This document shows positions 15,879 to 28,419 of a stretch of DNA of 64,000 nt, piece by piece. The position numbers and the translations under genes were made by a program. Positions within the stretch are counted from its first letter, which is position 1; each line of letters opens with the position of its first letter. Source of the stretch: Pseudomonas sp. TCU-HL1 (lineage in GTDB: Bacteria; Pseudomonadota; Gammaproteobacteria; Pseudomonadales; Pseudomonadaceae); the NCBI RefSeq assembly GCF_001708505.1, contig NZ_CP015992.1:4898001-4962000 (forward strand). The letters run 5' to 3'. The notes under the pieces are model-generated. The model was not told where the DNA came from. It did no database searches and was given only the letters and a program-made list of their open reading frames with translations.

Positions 15879-16159
15879 TCGGCAATCTGGTAGAGGGTTT
15901 CGCCTTCCTTGACCATGCCCAGCTCATGACGGGCACGCTCTTCAACGGTTTCCATACCCTTTTTCAGCTCCATCACTTCCGCTTCGAGAATGCGATTGCG
16001 CTCCAGCAGGCGCTCGTTCTCGCCTTTCTGCTCAGCGATCTGGTGCTGTAGATCCTGGACCTGCGCCAGGCTGCCGTCGCCCACCCAGAGGCGATACTGC
16101 AGGCCAGCCAGCATCAGGATGAGGACAACAAACAACCAGTAAGTGTTAGGGCGAGTCAT
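15875..16159 (-). CDS. ftsB: Cell division protein FtsB
   Basis: 94 residues, bitopic inner-membrane protein of the FtsQBL divisome complex. It has a short N-terminal cytoplasmic tail, one transmembrane segment at about 8-24 (YWLFVVLILMLAGLQY), then a periplasmic coiled coil at about 32-72. It is translationally coupled to ispD by ATGA overlap and lies downstream of eno past a terminator, the conserved eno-ftsB-ispD order of gammaproteobacteria. Confidence 0.94.
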   Translation of the reverse strand: MTRPNTYWLFVVLILMLAGLQYRLWVGDGSLAQVQDLQHQIAEQKGENERLLERNRILEAEVMELKKGMETVEERARHELGMVKEGETLYQIAE

Positions 16160-16181
16160 TTTGCCAGGGAGTATCCATGCG

Positions 16182-16205
16182 AAAAGGGCAGCCTGCGCTG
16201 CCCTT
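16182..16205 (-). terminator. eno terminator
   Basis: Stem AAGGGCAGC (16184-16192) / GCTGCCCTT (16197-16205) with a 4-nt loop, ending in TTTT on the minus strand. It lies between the eno stop (16323) and the ftsB start (16159), so ftsB is probably partly uncoupled from eno. Confidence 0.8.
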
Positions 16206-16322
16206 CTACCCTTCCCTGCCGACCAGGCAGGTTGAAATCAGGAGATGACGCGCAGTTTACATGAAGTAAAGAGGCATTCAGCGCTAGTTTTCAACCTGGC
16301 CTGACCGATTGCAGACGCAGTC

Positions 16323-17612
16323 TCAGCCGCGGAACTCGGCACGCCCACGGTACGGGGCCTTCTCGCCCAGTTGCTCTTCGATGCGCAGCAGCTGGTTGTA
16401 CTTGGAAACGCGGTCGGAACGGCACAGCGAACCGGTCTTGATCTGGCCAGCGGCAGTGCCTACGGCCAGGTCGGCGATGGTGCTGTCCTCGGTCTCGCCG
16501 GAACGGTGGGAGATCACCGCGGTGTAGCCAGCAGCCTTGGCCATCTGGATGGCTTCCAGGGTCTCGGTCAGGGAGCCGATCTGGTTGAACTTGATCAGGA
16601 TCGAGTTGCCGATGTGCTTCTCGATGCCTTCCTTGAGGATCTTGGTGTTGGTCACGAACAGGTCGTCACCGACCAGCTGGACTTTGGCGCCGATCTTATC
16701 GGTCAGGTCTTTCCAGCCGGCCCAGTCGGACTCATCCATACCGTCTTCGATGGAAATGATCGGGTAGCGCTGGGTCAGGCCAGCCAGGTAGTCGGCAAAA
16801 CCGGCGGCGTCGAACACTTTGCCTTCACCGGCCAGGTCGTACTTGCCGTCCTTGAAGAACTCGCTGGAAGCGCAGTCCAGGGCCAGGGTCACGTCGGTGC
16901 CCAGCTTGTAGCCAGCGTTGGCAACGGCTTCGGCGATGGCGGCCAGGGCGTCTTCGTTGGAAGCCAGGTTCGGGGCGAAGCCACCTTCGTCACCCACGGC
17001 GGTGTTCAGGCCACGGGCCTTCAGCACGGCTTTCAGGTGGTGGAAGATCTCGGCACCCATGCGCAGGGCGTCGGCGAAGTTCTTGGCGCCAACCGGCTGC
17101 ACCATGAACTCCTGGATGTCGACGTTGTTATCGGCGTGCTCGCCACCGTTGATGATGTTCATCATCGGAACCGGCATCGAGTACTGGCCCGGAGTGCCGT
17201 TCAGGTCGGCGATGTGGGCGTAGAGCGGTACACCCTTGGCCTGGGCAGCAGCCTTGGCGGCAGCCAGGGACACGGCGAGGATGGCGTTGGCACCCAGCTT
17301 GGCCTTGTTCTCGGTGCCGTCCAGTTCGATCATGGCGCGGTCGAGGGCTTTCTGGTCAGCAGCATCTTTGCCCAGCAGCAGGTCGCGGATCGGGCCGTTG
17401 ATGTTGGACACGGCCTTCAGTACGCCCTTGCCCAGGTAACGGCTCTTGTCGCCATCACGCAGTTCCAGTGCCTCGCGGGAACCGGTGGAAGCACCGGACG
17501 GCGCGCAAGCGCTGCCGATGATGCCGTTCTCGAGGATCACATCGGCTTCCACGGTGGGGTTGCCACGGGAGTCCAGAACCTCGCGGCCCTTGATGTCGAC
17601 GATCTTTGCCAT
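16323..17612 (-). CDS. eno: Enolase (phosphopyruvate hydratase)
   Basis: 429 residues, the standard length. It interconverts 2-phosphoglycerate and phosphoenolpyruvate in glycolysis/gluconeogenesis and may also scaffold the RNA degradosome. The active-site loop SGASTGSREALELRDG, metal-site segment IEDGMDESDW, and catalytic region KFNQIGSLTET with SHRSGETED are present. The start at 17612 (MAKIVDIKGREV) has GGAGTG upstream; an ATG four codons earlier is less well placed. Confidence 0.98.
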   Translation of the reverse strand: MAKIVDIKGREVLDSRGNPTVEADVILENGIIGSACAPSGASTGSREALELRDGDKSRYLGKGVLKAVSNINGPIRDLLLGKDAADQKALDRAMIELDGTENKAKLGANAILAVSLAAAKAAAQAKGVPLYAHIADLNGTPGQYSMPVPMMNIINGGEHADNNVDIQEFMVQPVGAKNFADALRMGAEIFHHLKAVLKARGLNTAVGDEGGFAPNLASNEDALAAIAEAVANAGYKLGTDVTLALDCASSEFFKDGKYDLAGEGKVFDAAGFADYLAGLTQRYPIISIEDGMDESDWAGWKDLTDKIGAKVQLVGDDLFVTNTKILKEGIEKHIGNSILIKFNQIGSLTETLEAIQMAKAAGYTAVISHRSGETEDSTIADLAVGTAAGQIKTGSLCRSDRVSKYNQLLRIEEQLGEKAPYRGRAEFRG

Positions 17613-17756
17613 TGTTGTTAGCACTCCAAAAGTTGACGAAAACGCTCAGCAGAAAGTGAGGCGATCCGCCGGGCCTCGGGGTCGGCTGACCCGGCGAATG
17701 TCCTGACCATTCGGTCAGATTGTGCCCACGCGGCACTTTACCGGAGATCGGCCCGT

Positions 17757-18602
17757 TCAGGCAGTCTCGATTGGCGGAAAACGCTTGATCAGCTCATCCA
17801 GTTGCTTGAGCTGGGAGAGGAAGGGTTCCAGCTTATCCAGGCGCAGGGCGCAGGGGCCGTCACATTTGGCGTTGTCGGGGTCCGGATGGGCTTCGAGGAA
17901 GAGACCCGCCAGGCCTTGGCTCATGCCGGCCTTGGCCAGGTCGCTGACCTGGGCACGGCGGCCGCCAGCCGAGTCCGCACGTCCGCCCGGCATCTGCAGG
18001 GCATGGGTGACGTCGAAGAACACCGGGTACTCGAACTGCTTCATGATGCCGAAGCCGAGCATGTCCACCACCAGGTTGTTGTAACCGAAGGAGGAACCAC
18101 GCTCGCAGAGGATCAGGCGATCATTCCCGGCTTCTTCGCACTTGGTGAGGATGTGCTTCATTTCCTGCGGTGCGAGGAACTGGGCCTTCTTGATGTTGAT
18201 CACCGCGCCGGTCCTGGCCATGGCCACCACCAGATCGGTCTGGCGGGACAGGAAGGCCGGCAGCTGGATGATGTCGCAGACCTCGGCCACCGGGGCGGCC
18301 TGGTAGGGCTCGTGGACATCAGTGATCACCGGCACGCCGAAGGTCTTCTTCACTTCCTCGAAGATCTTCATGCCCTCGTCGAGGCCCGGCCCGCGGTACG
18401 AGTTGACCGACGAGCGATTGGCCTTGTCGAAGCTGGCCTTGAACACGTAAGGGATGCCGAGCTTCTCGGTCACCCGCACATATTCCTCGCAGACCTTGAG
18501 GGCCAGGTCGCGGGACTCCAGCACGTTCATGCCACCGAACAGCACGAACGGCTTGTCGTTGGCGATCTCGATATTGCCGACGCGGACAGTCTTCTGCGCC
18601 AT
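17757..18602 (-). CDS. kdsA: 3-deoxy-D-manno-octulosonate 8-phosphate synthase
   Basis: 281 residues. It condenses phosphoenolpyruvate with arabinose 5-phosphate to give Kdo-8-phosphate for the LPS inner core. Family segments include KASFDKANRSS, ITDVHEPYQ, QLPAFLSRQTDL and CERGSSFGYNNLVVDM. It follows pyrG by 3 bp and precedes eno, so pyrG-kdsA-eno are probably co-transcribed; enolase supplies the phosphoenolpyruvate it uses. Confidence 0.97.
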   Translation of the reverse strand: MAQKTVRVGNIEIANDKPFVLFGGMNVLESRDLALKVCEEYVRVTEKLGIPYVFKASFDKANRSSVNSYRGPGLDEGMKIFEEVKKTFGVPVITDVHEPYQAAPVAEVCDIIQLPAFLSRQTDLVVAMARTGAVINIKKAQFLAPQEMKHILTKCEEAGNDRLILCERGSSFGYNNLVVDMLGFGIMKQFEYPVFFDVTHALQMPGGRADSAGGRRAQVSDLAKAGMSQGLAGLFLEAHPDPDNAKCDGPCALRLDKLEPFLSQLKQLDELIKRFPPIETA

Positions 18603-18605
18603 GGG

Positions 18606-20237
18606 TCAGGCCTTCTTCGCTTTCTGCGCCAGGGCGGCGGTAACGAAGCCGCTGAACAGCGGGTGGCCATAACGCGGCGTAGAGGTGAACTCCGGGTGGA
18701 ACTGGCAAGCGACGAACCACGGATGGTCCGGAGCCTCGACCACTTCGACCAGGGCACCGTCGCCAGAACGGCCGGTGACCTTCAAGCCAGCTTCCTGCAA
18801 CTGCGGCAGCAGGTTGTTGTTCACTTCGTAGCGATGGCGATGGCGCTCGACGATCTCGTCCTTGCCATAGCAGTCGTGCACCAGGGAACCGCTCTCCAGC
18901 TGGCAAGCCTGGGCGCCGAGGCGCATGGTGCCGCCGAGGTCGGACGCTTCAGTACGGATTTCGGTGGCGCCAGTGGCGTCTTCCCACTCGGTGATCAGGC
19001 CCACGACCGGGTGGCCGCTGGACTTGTCGAACTCGGTGGAGTTGGCGTCGGCCCAACCCAGTACGTTACGGGCATATTCGATGACCGCAACCTGCATGCC
19101 GAGGCAGATACCGAGGTAGGGGATCTTGTTCTCGCGGGCGTAGCGCACGGTGGTGATCTTGCCTTCCACGCCGCGCAGGCCAAAACCGCCGGGGACCAGG
19201 ATGGCGTCAACGCCCTCCAGCAGGCCGGTGCCCTGGGATTCGATGTCTTCGGAGTCGATGTAACGCAGGTTCACCTTGGTGCGGCTCTGGATGCCGGCGT
19301 GGCTCATCGCTTCGATCAGCGACTTGTAAGCGTCCAGCAGCTCCATGTACTTGCCGACCATGGCGATGGTGACTTCGCTCGAAGGGTTCAGCTTGGCATC
19401 GACCACGCGGTCCCATTCGGAGAGGTCAGCGCCGTTGCATTGCAGGCCGAAGCGCTCGACGACGATGTCGTCCAGGCCCTGGGCATGCAGCACGGACGGA
19501 ATCTTGTAGATGGTGTCGACGTCTTGCAGGGAAATGACCGCGCGCTCTTCCACATTGGTGAAGAGCGCGATCTTGCGACGCGAGGACAGGTCGACATCAT
19601 GGTCGGAACGGCAGATCAGCACGTCCGGTTGCAGACCGATGGAGCGCAGCTCCTTCACCGAGTGCTGGGTCGGTTTGGTCTTGGTCTCGCCGGCGGTGGC
19701 GATGTAGGGCACCAGGGTCAGGTGCATCAGCATGGCGCGCTTGGCACCCACTTCCACGCGCAACTGGCGGATGGCTTCGAGGAAGGGTTGGGATTCGATG
19801 TCGCCGACGGTACCGCCGATTTCCACGAGGGCCACGTCCGCACCAGCGGCGCCCTTGATGATGCGGTGCTTGATCTCGTCGGTGATATGCGGGATCACCT
19901 GGATGGTCGCGCCCAGGTAGTCACCACGGCGCTCCTTGCGCAGCACGTCGGCATAGACGCGGCCGGTGGTGAAGTTATTGTTCTGGGTCATCGTGGTGCT
20001 CACGAAGCGCTCGTAGTGGCCCAGGTCGAGGTCGGTCTCGGCGCCGTCCTCGGTCACGAAGACCTCACCATGCTGGAACGGGCTCATGGTGCCCGGATCC
20101 ACGTTGATGTACGGGTCAAGCTTGAGCATGGTGACCTTCAGTCCCCGCGCTTCCAGAATGGCGGCCAAGGATGCCGAGGCGATGCCTTTCCCCAAAGAAG
20201 AAACAACACCACCCGTGACGAAGATGTAGCGCGTCAT
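18606..20237 (-). CDS. pyrG: CTP synthase
   Basis: 543 residues. It aminates UTP to CTP using glutamine. The synthetase domain starts FVTGGVVSSLGKGI (P-loop-like) and contains KLDPYINVDPGTMSPFQHGEVFV. The class I glutamine amidotransferase domain follows, with the catalytic Cys near residue 377 (LGICLGMQ) and the His-Glu pair in FHPEFTS. The 173 bp between it and tilS holds its leader, with small hairpins but no clear attenuator. Confidence 0.98.
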   Translation of the reverse strand: MTRYIFVTGGVVSSLGKGIASASLAAILEARGLKVTMLKLDPYINVDPGTMSPFQHGEVFVTEDGAETDLDLGHYERFVSTTMTQNNNFTTGRVYADVLRKERRGDYLGATIQVIPHITDEIKHRIIKGAAGADVALVEIGGTVGDIESQPFLEAIRQLRVEVGAKRAMLMHLTLVPYIATAGETKTKPTQHSVKELRSIGLQPDVLICRSDHDVDLSSRRKIALFTNVEERAVISLQDVDTIYKIPSVLHAQGLDDIVVERFGLQCNGADLSEWDRVVDAKLNPSSEVTIAMVGKYMELLDAYKSLIEAMSHAGIQSRTKVNLRYIDSEDIESQGTGLLEGVDAILVPGGFGLRGVEGKITTVRYARENKIPYLGICLGMQVAVIEYARNVLGWADANSTEFDKSSGHPVVGLITEWEDATGATEIRTEASDLGGTMRLGAQACQLESGSLVHDCYGKDEIVERHRHRYEVNNNLLPQLQEAGLKVTGRSGDGALVEVVEAPDHPWFVACQFHPEFTSTPRYGHPLFSGFVTAALAQKAKKA

Positions 20238-20410
20238 GAAAAACCCTAGAAGTCTGCGTTTAGGCGGAATGCCGCCGGGGAAAGCGATGAAGGGCTATGG
20301 CCTTCAACCATGGAGCGCCACTGGGACGCTGCTTCAAAAGCAACAACCGCCGACTCTGAAGGAATCAGCGGAAGCTAAGTAAGACGGGAGCGTAGTCTAC
20401 CGGAAAGACC

Positions 20411-21727
20411 CTACCAGCTCAAACCTTGGTCATTCGTCGGTGGCCTCCAGCGAAGCTGCCAGGCACCCTGCCGCGAACCATCCAGTCCCGGCAGGTTGGC
20501 CACAGCCAGTAGCGCTCCCTCCACCACCAACAGCGGCAATCGGCCGCGGACGAACGCTGGCAGCCGCGCTTCATTGAGCAGCCGCTTGAGGTCGCGACGC
20601 CCCCGTCCCGGCAGGTCCAGCACCTCTCCACCCTGCCGGTAATGGATTTCGATCCGACCGGCCGGCGGCCTGCCCAATACCTCCAGGCGGCCATTACCAG
20701 GCAGCTCGAGCGGCTGACCGGGGTCAGTCCATGAGAGGTTCGCCGCCGGCGTTTCGAGCCATTCACCGGACAACCACCACAACCGTCCGTCGGCCCGATG
20801 CAGCTCGCCCTTCGCCAGACGCCAGATGGGCGCAGCGTCGGCCGCCGCATCGCGCAGGTCATACCAGCCGGCCCAGTGGTCGCTGTCCGGCAGCGGTGTC
20901 AGGGAGGACAACCAGAACCGCAAGGCATTGCGCTGCCGCGCGGGCGTCAGCGCGGCCAGCGACGCCATGTCGAGGGACGGCAGCGGCAACCAGGGAAAAT
21001 TGCACGAGCCTTGTGCCCGCTCGATATCCGTCAGGGCCAACTCATCCAGCAGGCTCTGCGCCTCGGCCAGATGCGCGGCACTGCGCGCCAGGCTGTCCGC
21101 CGCACGCGGCCAGCGCGCCTGCAACGCGGGAAGAACGTTCTGACGCAGGAAATTGCGGTCGAGCCCAATGTCGGTATTGCTCGGGTCCTCGACCCATTCA
21201 AACCCTTCGGCTCGGGCAAAGGCCGCCAACTCGGCACGGGACACCTGCAACAGCGGCCTGACCAGGCTGCCCCGCCCCAACGGCCGGCTCGCGGGCATGC
21301 CCGCCAGGCCACGCACCCCCGCTCCACGGAGCAGGCGAAAGAGTAAGGTTTCAGCCTGGTCATCGCGGTGCTGGGCACTGAGCAGCACCTCCCTGTCGCC
21401 CAACTGTTCCGCAAAGGCGGCATAGCGCGCATTCCGCGCCGCACGCTCCAGACTGGCTCCGGAGTCCAGCGTTACCCGCAGTACCCTGAGCGGAACGCCC
21501 AAACCATCGCAAACCCGCTGGCAATGAGCCGGCCAGGCATCGGCCGCGGCCTGGATACCGTGATGGACATGGAAGGCGGAAATTGGCGGCAATCGCTCGT
21601 GGCGCGCGAGGCGTGCCAACAGGTGCAGGAGAACGGTGGAATCGAGCCCGCCCGAGAATGCGATGCGCCAGGCCGGCGCATCGCGCCATGGAGCCAGGGC
21701 TGTCAGAAGGCGGGAGTCAAGGGACAT
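20411..21727 (-). CDS. tilS: tRNA(Ile)-lysidine synthase
   Basis: 438 residues from ATG 21727. It adds lysine to C34 of the tRNA-Ile CAU anticodon so that AUA is read as isoleucine; an essential enzyme. The ATP pyrophosphatase motif SGGLDS is at 25-30. The N-terminal synthetase domain and the C-terminal TilS domains (RGRRDLKRLLNEARLPAFVRGRLPLLV) are visible. A further upstream in-frame start would place the first residues inside the accA terminator hairpin, so 21727 is preferred, though its ribosome site is weak. Confidence 0.94.
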   Translation of the reverse strand: MSLDSRLLTALAPWRDAPAWRIAFSGGLDSTVLLHLLARLARHERLPPISAFHVHHGIQAAADAWPAHCQRVCDGLGVPLRVLRVTLDSGASLERAARNARYAAFAEQLGDREVLLSAQHRDDQAETLLFRLLRGAGVRGLAGMPASRPLGRGSLVRPLLQVSRAELAAFARAEGFEWVEDPSNTDIGLDRNFLRQNVLPALQARWPRAADSLARSAAHLAEAQSLLDELALTDIERAQGSCNFPWLPLPSLDMASLAALTPARQRNALRFWLSSLTPLPDSDHWAGWYDLRDAAADAAPIWRLAKGELHRADGRLWWLSGEWLETPAANLSWTDPGQPLELPGNGRLEVLGRPPAGRIEIHYRQGGEVLDLPGRGRRDLKRLLNEARLPAFVRGRLPLLVVEGALLAVANLPGLDGSRQGAWQLRWRPPTNDQGLSW

Positions 21728-21736
21728 GGACGGCTC

Positions 21737-21776
21737 AAAAAGAAATCGGGCCCCAAGCATAAAGCCGGGGCCCGAT
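21737..21776 (-). terminator. accA terminator
   Basis: Ten-bp stem ATCGGGCCCC / GGGGCCCGAT (21745-21754 with 21767-21776) around a 12-nt loop, then TTTCTTTTTG on the minus strand. It sits directly before the tilS start. Confidence 0.85.
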
Positions 21777-21796
21777 CTTTACAGCCTGAAGCGGGA

Positions 21797-22747
21797 TCAG
21801 GCTACGCCGTAGCTCATCAGACGCTCATAGCGACGCGCCAGCAGGTCCTCGCTGCTGAGCTTCTGCAGCGACTTCAGCTGCTCGGCGAGTTCCTTGCGGA
21901 TGGACTCGGCAGTGGCCGACGGGTCGCGATGGGCGCCGCCCAAGGGCTCGGCAATCACCTTGTCGACGATACCCAGGCCCTTCAGGCGCTCGGCGGTGAT
22001 GCCCATGGCTTCGGCCGCGTCGGGTGCCTTCTCGGCGGTTTTCCACAGAATAGAAGCGCAACCTTCCGGGGAGATCACCGAATAGGTGGAGTACTGCAGC
22101 ATGTTCAGACGGTCGCAGACGCCGATGGCCAGCGCGCCGCCGGAACCACCTTCACCGATCACTGTAGCGATGATCGGCGTCTTCAGGCGCGCCATCACAC
22201 GCAGGTTCCAGGCGATGGCCTCGCTCTGGCCGCGCTCCTCGGCATCAATGCCCGGATAAGCACCGGGCGTGTCGATGAAGGTGAGGATCGGCATCTTGAA
22301 GCGCTCGGCCATTTCCATCAGGCGGCAGGCCTTGCGATAGCCCTCGGGGCGCGGCATGCCGAAATTGCGGCGAACCTTCTCACGCACTTCACGGCCTTTC
22401 TGGTGGCCGATGATCATGACCGGCTCGTCGTTCAGACGGGCCACGCCGCCGACGATCGCCGCGTCATCCGAGAAGTGACGGTCGCCATGCAACTCGTCGA
22501 ACTCGGTGAAGATGTGCTCGATGTAATCGAGGGTGTAGGGCCGGCGCGGATGGCGCGCCAGTTGAGCGATCTGCCAGCTGGAGAGATTGCCGAAAATGCT
22601 TTCGGTGAGCGCGCTGCTCTTCTCCTGCAGACGGGAAATCTCGTCGGTGATGTTCAGGGCGTTGTCGTTACCGACCAGACGCAGCTCCTCGATCTTGGCT
22701 TGCAGATCGGCGATGGGCTGTTCGAAATCCAGAAAGTTCGGGTTCAT
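21797..22747 (-). CDS. accA: Acetyl-CoA carboxylase carboxyltransferase subunit alpha
   Basis: 316 residues. With AccD it forms the carboxyltransferase that transfers CO2 from biotin to acetyl-CoA, the committed step of fatty acid synthesis. The N-terminal coiled region (FLDFEQPIADLQAKIEELR) and core signatures GRNFGMPRPEGYRKA-type, FIDTPGAYPGIDAEERGQ and GEGGSGGALAIGV are present. It lies downstream of dnaE, the common proteobacterial arrangement, and ends at a strong terminator. Confidence 0.97.
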   Translation of the reverse strand: MNPNFLDFEQPIADLQAKIEELRLVGNDNALNITDEISRLQEKSSALTESIFGNLSSWQIAQLARHPRRPYTLDYIEHIFTEFDELHGDRHFSDDAAIVGGVARLNDEPVMIIGHQKGREVREKVRRNFGMPRPEGYRKACRLMEMAERFKMPILTFIDTPGAYPGIDAEERGQSEAIAWNLRVMARLKTPIIATVIGEGGSGGALAIGVCDRLNMLQYSTYSVISPEGCASILWKTAEKAPDAAEAMGITAERLKGLGIVDKVIAEPLGGAHRDPSATAESIRKELAEQLKSLQKLSSEDLLARRYERLMSYGVA

Positions 22748-22851
22748 AGGCTTCCGTCGTGCGCTTGGGGCCAGGCGGCTGGTTCCATTTGGCGCCCTAC
22801 CTTAAGGGGTCGGGCGCGTACGGGTCGAGATCAAATCGAAATCGGGCCGGG

Positions 22852-22873
22852 GCGAGCGTACTGCCACGCTCGC
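22852..22873 (-). terminator. Hairpin directly after the dnaE stop
   Basis: Perfect 8-bp stem GCGAGCGT / ACGCTCGC with a 6-nt loop, starting 2 bp past the dnaE stop. There is no T-tract, so it may stabilise the mRNA end or only weakly terminate before accA. Confidence 0.45.
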
Positions 22874-22874
22874 A

Positions 22875-26399
<3,525 letters not shown>

Positions 26400-26430
26400 G
26401 GAAGTCCTATGCATAACGCGAAAACGACAA

Positions 26431-26450
26431 GGCCCGGATTGTACCGGGCC
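26431..26450 (-). terminator. Hairpin between rnhB and dnaE
   Basis: Stem GGCCCGG / CCGGGCC with loop TACAAT, followed on the minus strand by TTGTCGTTTTC. It could terminate rnhB transcripts before dnaE. A second hairpin, GGTCGCG/CGCGACC, lies at 26479-26498. The rest of 26400-26507 shows nothing else. Confidence 0.5.
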
Positions 26451-26507
26451 CTTGGGCAAAGCTACAGGTTTGGGGCGAGGTCGCGGATGGGCGCGACCGG
26501 AGCCGTC

Positions 26508-26680
26508 AGAGCTTGTTCACGACCTTGCGAGCTAGAGCCATGCAAGGCAAAGCAGGCGAGGAAGAGGACTGGGCTCGCACACGAGTTTACGAGCTGTAAA
26601 TGAGCATTCTGACCGGGCTGGCGCTCCAGCCTGCTTTTAACGCAGTAGGGCCGACGCGCAGCTGGTCGTGAGCAAGCTCT
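26508..26680. repeat. 173-bp inverted-repeat (MITE-like) element touching the rnhB stop codon
   Basis: The ends are 17-bp inverted repeats with one mismatch: AGAGCTTGTTCACGACC (26508-26524) and the reverse complement of 26664-26680, AGAGCTTGCTCACGACC. Inside is a hairpin GGCTGG-CGCT-CCAGCC (26616-26631) followed by TGCTTTT. No significant open frame and no clear target duplication are seen. The last base of the rnhB stop codon is the first base of the right end. It resembles an intergenic repeat type I associate with Pseudomonas genomes, but that is recollection. Confidence 0.65.
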
Positions 26681-27282
26681 CAGCGGCTGCCTTCGATGAG
26701 CTCCCGAACTGGGCCGAAAGAGCGGCGATGGATCGGGGTCGGCCCCAGGCGGCGCAAGGCTTCCAGATGGACCGCGGTGGGATAGCCCTTGTGCCCGGCG
26801 ATGCCGTAGCCGGGGTATAGCGCATCCAGCTCGGCCATCTCCCGATCGCGGCTGACCTTGGCCAGGATGGAGGCAGCGGCGATGGCCGGCACCTGGCTGT
26901 CACCCTTGACCACCGGCGCGCTGGGCACCTTGAGCTTGGGGCAGCGGTTGCCGTCGATCAAGGCCAGCTTTGGCGTCACGCTGAGACCTTCCACGGCGCG
27001 CTGCATCGCCAGCATGGTGGCGTGAAGGATGTTCAGCTGGTCGATTTCTTCCACCTCAGCACGCGCAATGCACCAGGCAAGGGCCTTCTCGCGAATCTCG
27101 TCAAACAGCGCATTCCGACGAGCCTCGGAGAGCTTCTTCGAATCGTTCAGACCGAGGATCGGCCGCGCCGGGTCGAGGATCACCGCGGCGGTTACCACCG
27201 GACCACAGAGAGGGCCACGGCCGACTTCGTCGACGCCGGCGACCAGCTCTTCCACCAAGCTGAAATCCAGACCGAGCTGCAT
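26680..27282 (-). CDS. rnhB: Ribonuclease HII
   Basis: 200 residues. It cuts RNA in RNA-DNA hybrids, including single ribonucleotides left in DNA. The active-site Asp18-Glu19 lie in VAGVDEVGRGPLCGPVV, and the later Asp in ALIDGNRCP. DSKKLSEARR is also typical. Its start overlaps the lpxB stop by one base (TGATG), so it is coupled to lpxB. The stop codon abuts an inverted-repeat element. Confidence 0.96.
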   Translation of the reverse strand: MQLGLDFSLVEELVAGVDEVGRGPLCGPVVTAAVILDPARPILGLNDSKKLSEARRNALFDEIREKALAWCIARAEVEEIDQLNILHATMLAMQRAVEGLSVTPKLALIDGNRCPKLKVPSAPVVKGDSQVPAIAAASILAKVSRDREMAELDALYPGYGIAGHKGYPTAVHLEALRRLGPTPIHRRSFGPVRELIEGSR

Positions 27283-28415
27283 CAGGGCACTCCAACCAGT
27301 TGCAGGATGGCATCGGCCGCGACGCGCGAGGCGTCCTGGCGCAGCGCGCGATGGATAACGTCGAAGCCGTGAGTCTGCACGTCGCCATCGTCCAGCAGCG
27401 GCGACACGGCCTGAGCCAGGGCGCCTGGCGTCGCAGCGTCCTGCAGCAACTCGGGCACCAACAGGCGCTGCGCGAGGAGGTTGGGCAAAGACACGTAAGG
27501 GCTCTTCACCAGGCGCTTGAGGATTCGATAGGTGAGCGGCGCCACCTTGTAGGCCACCACCATGGGCCGCTTGTACAGCAGCGCTTCCAGGGTGGCGGTT
27601 CCGGAAGCGATCAGCACCGCATCGCAGGCCGCCAGCGCTTCGTGGGAGCGGCCGTCGAGCAACTTCAGCGGCAGGTCGCGACCGGCCAGCATCGTCTCGA
27701 CCTGGACGCGCCGTTCCGGCGTGGCACAGGGCAGGACGAAACGGATACCCGGACGAATCGAGCGCAATCGCTCCGCCGCATCGAGGAAGAGCGCGCCCAG
27801 CTTGCCAACCTCACCGCCCCGGCTGCCCGGCAACAGCGCGACCACGGGAGCGTCGTCGGGCAGATCGAGTACGGCACGAGCAGCAATGCGGTCAGCTTCG
27901 AGCGGAATGGCATCGGCCAGCGGGTGACCGACAAAGCGCACAGGCACGCCCTGCTCTTCGTAGAAACGCGCTTCGAAGGGGAAGAGCGTGAGCATCAGAT
28001 CGCAACCTTCGCGAATCTTCAGCACACGCTTCTGCCGCCACGCCCAGACCGAGGGACTGACGTAGTGCACGGTCTTGATGCCGGCGCGGCGCAGCTTGAG
28101 TTCGACGCCCAGGTTGAAGTCAGGGGCATCGATTCCGATGAAGACATCGGGACGCTCGTCGATCAGCGCCTGGATCAACCTTTTGCGGCGGGCGAGCAGT
28201 TCGGGGAGGCGCCCCAGCACCTCCACCAGGCCCATGACCGCCAGGCGCTCCATCGGGAAGTAGGAATTCAGGCCTTCCGCTTGCATGCGAGGGCCGCCAA
28301 CGCCGATGAACTGGGTATCAGGATAGCGCGCCTTGAGCGCTTGCATCAGGGTGGAGCCGAGGATGTCGCCGGACGCCTCGCCGGCAACCAGCGCGATGCG
28401 CAGGGGACGATTCAT
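27282..28415 (-). CDS. lpxB: Lipid-A-disaccharide synthase
   Basis: 377 residues, GT19 glycosyltransferase at the inner membrane. It joins UDP-2,3-diacylglucosamine and lipid X to make the lipid A disaccharide. GEASGDILGSTLMQAL near residues 13-28, FIGVGGPRMQAEG, SPSVWAWRQKR and LLPGSRGGEV are family signatures. It lies 4 bp downstream of lpxA in the lpxD-fabZ-lpxA-lpxB-rnhB cluster. Confidence 0.97.
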   Translation of the reverse strand: MNRPLRIALVAGEASGDILGSTLMQALKARYPDTQFIGVGGPRMQAEGLNSYFPMERLAVMGLVEVLGRLPELLARRKRLIQALIDERPDVFIGIDAPDFNLGVELKLRRAGIKTVHYVSPSVWAWRQKRVLKIREGCDLMLTLFPFEARFYEEQGVPVRFVGHPLADAIPLEADRIAARAVLDLPDDAPVVALLPGSRGGEVGKLGALFLDAAERLRSIRPGIRFVLPCATPERRVQVETMLAGRDLPLKLLDGRSHEALAACDAVLIASGTATLEALLYKRPMVVAYKVAPLTYRILKRLVKSPYVSLPNLLAQRLLVPELLQDAATPGALAQAVSPLLDDGDVQTHGFDVIHRALRQDASRVAADAILQLVGVP

Positions 28416-28419
28416 GGGC

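Noticed and set aside
17802..20249. Long plus-strand open frame opposite kdsA and pyrG
   Set aside because: It crosses two certain genes on the other strand and carries no conserved motif.
20238..20410. A CTP-responsive attenuator in the pyrG leader
   Set aside because: Small hairpins are present but no terminator with a T-tract before pyrG, so the sequence gives no support.
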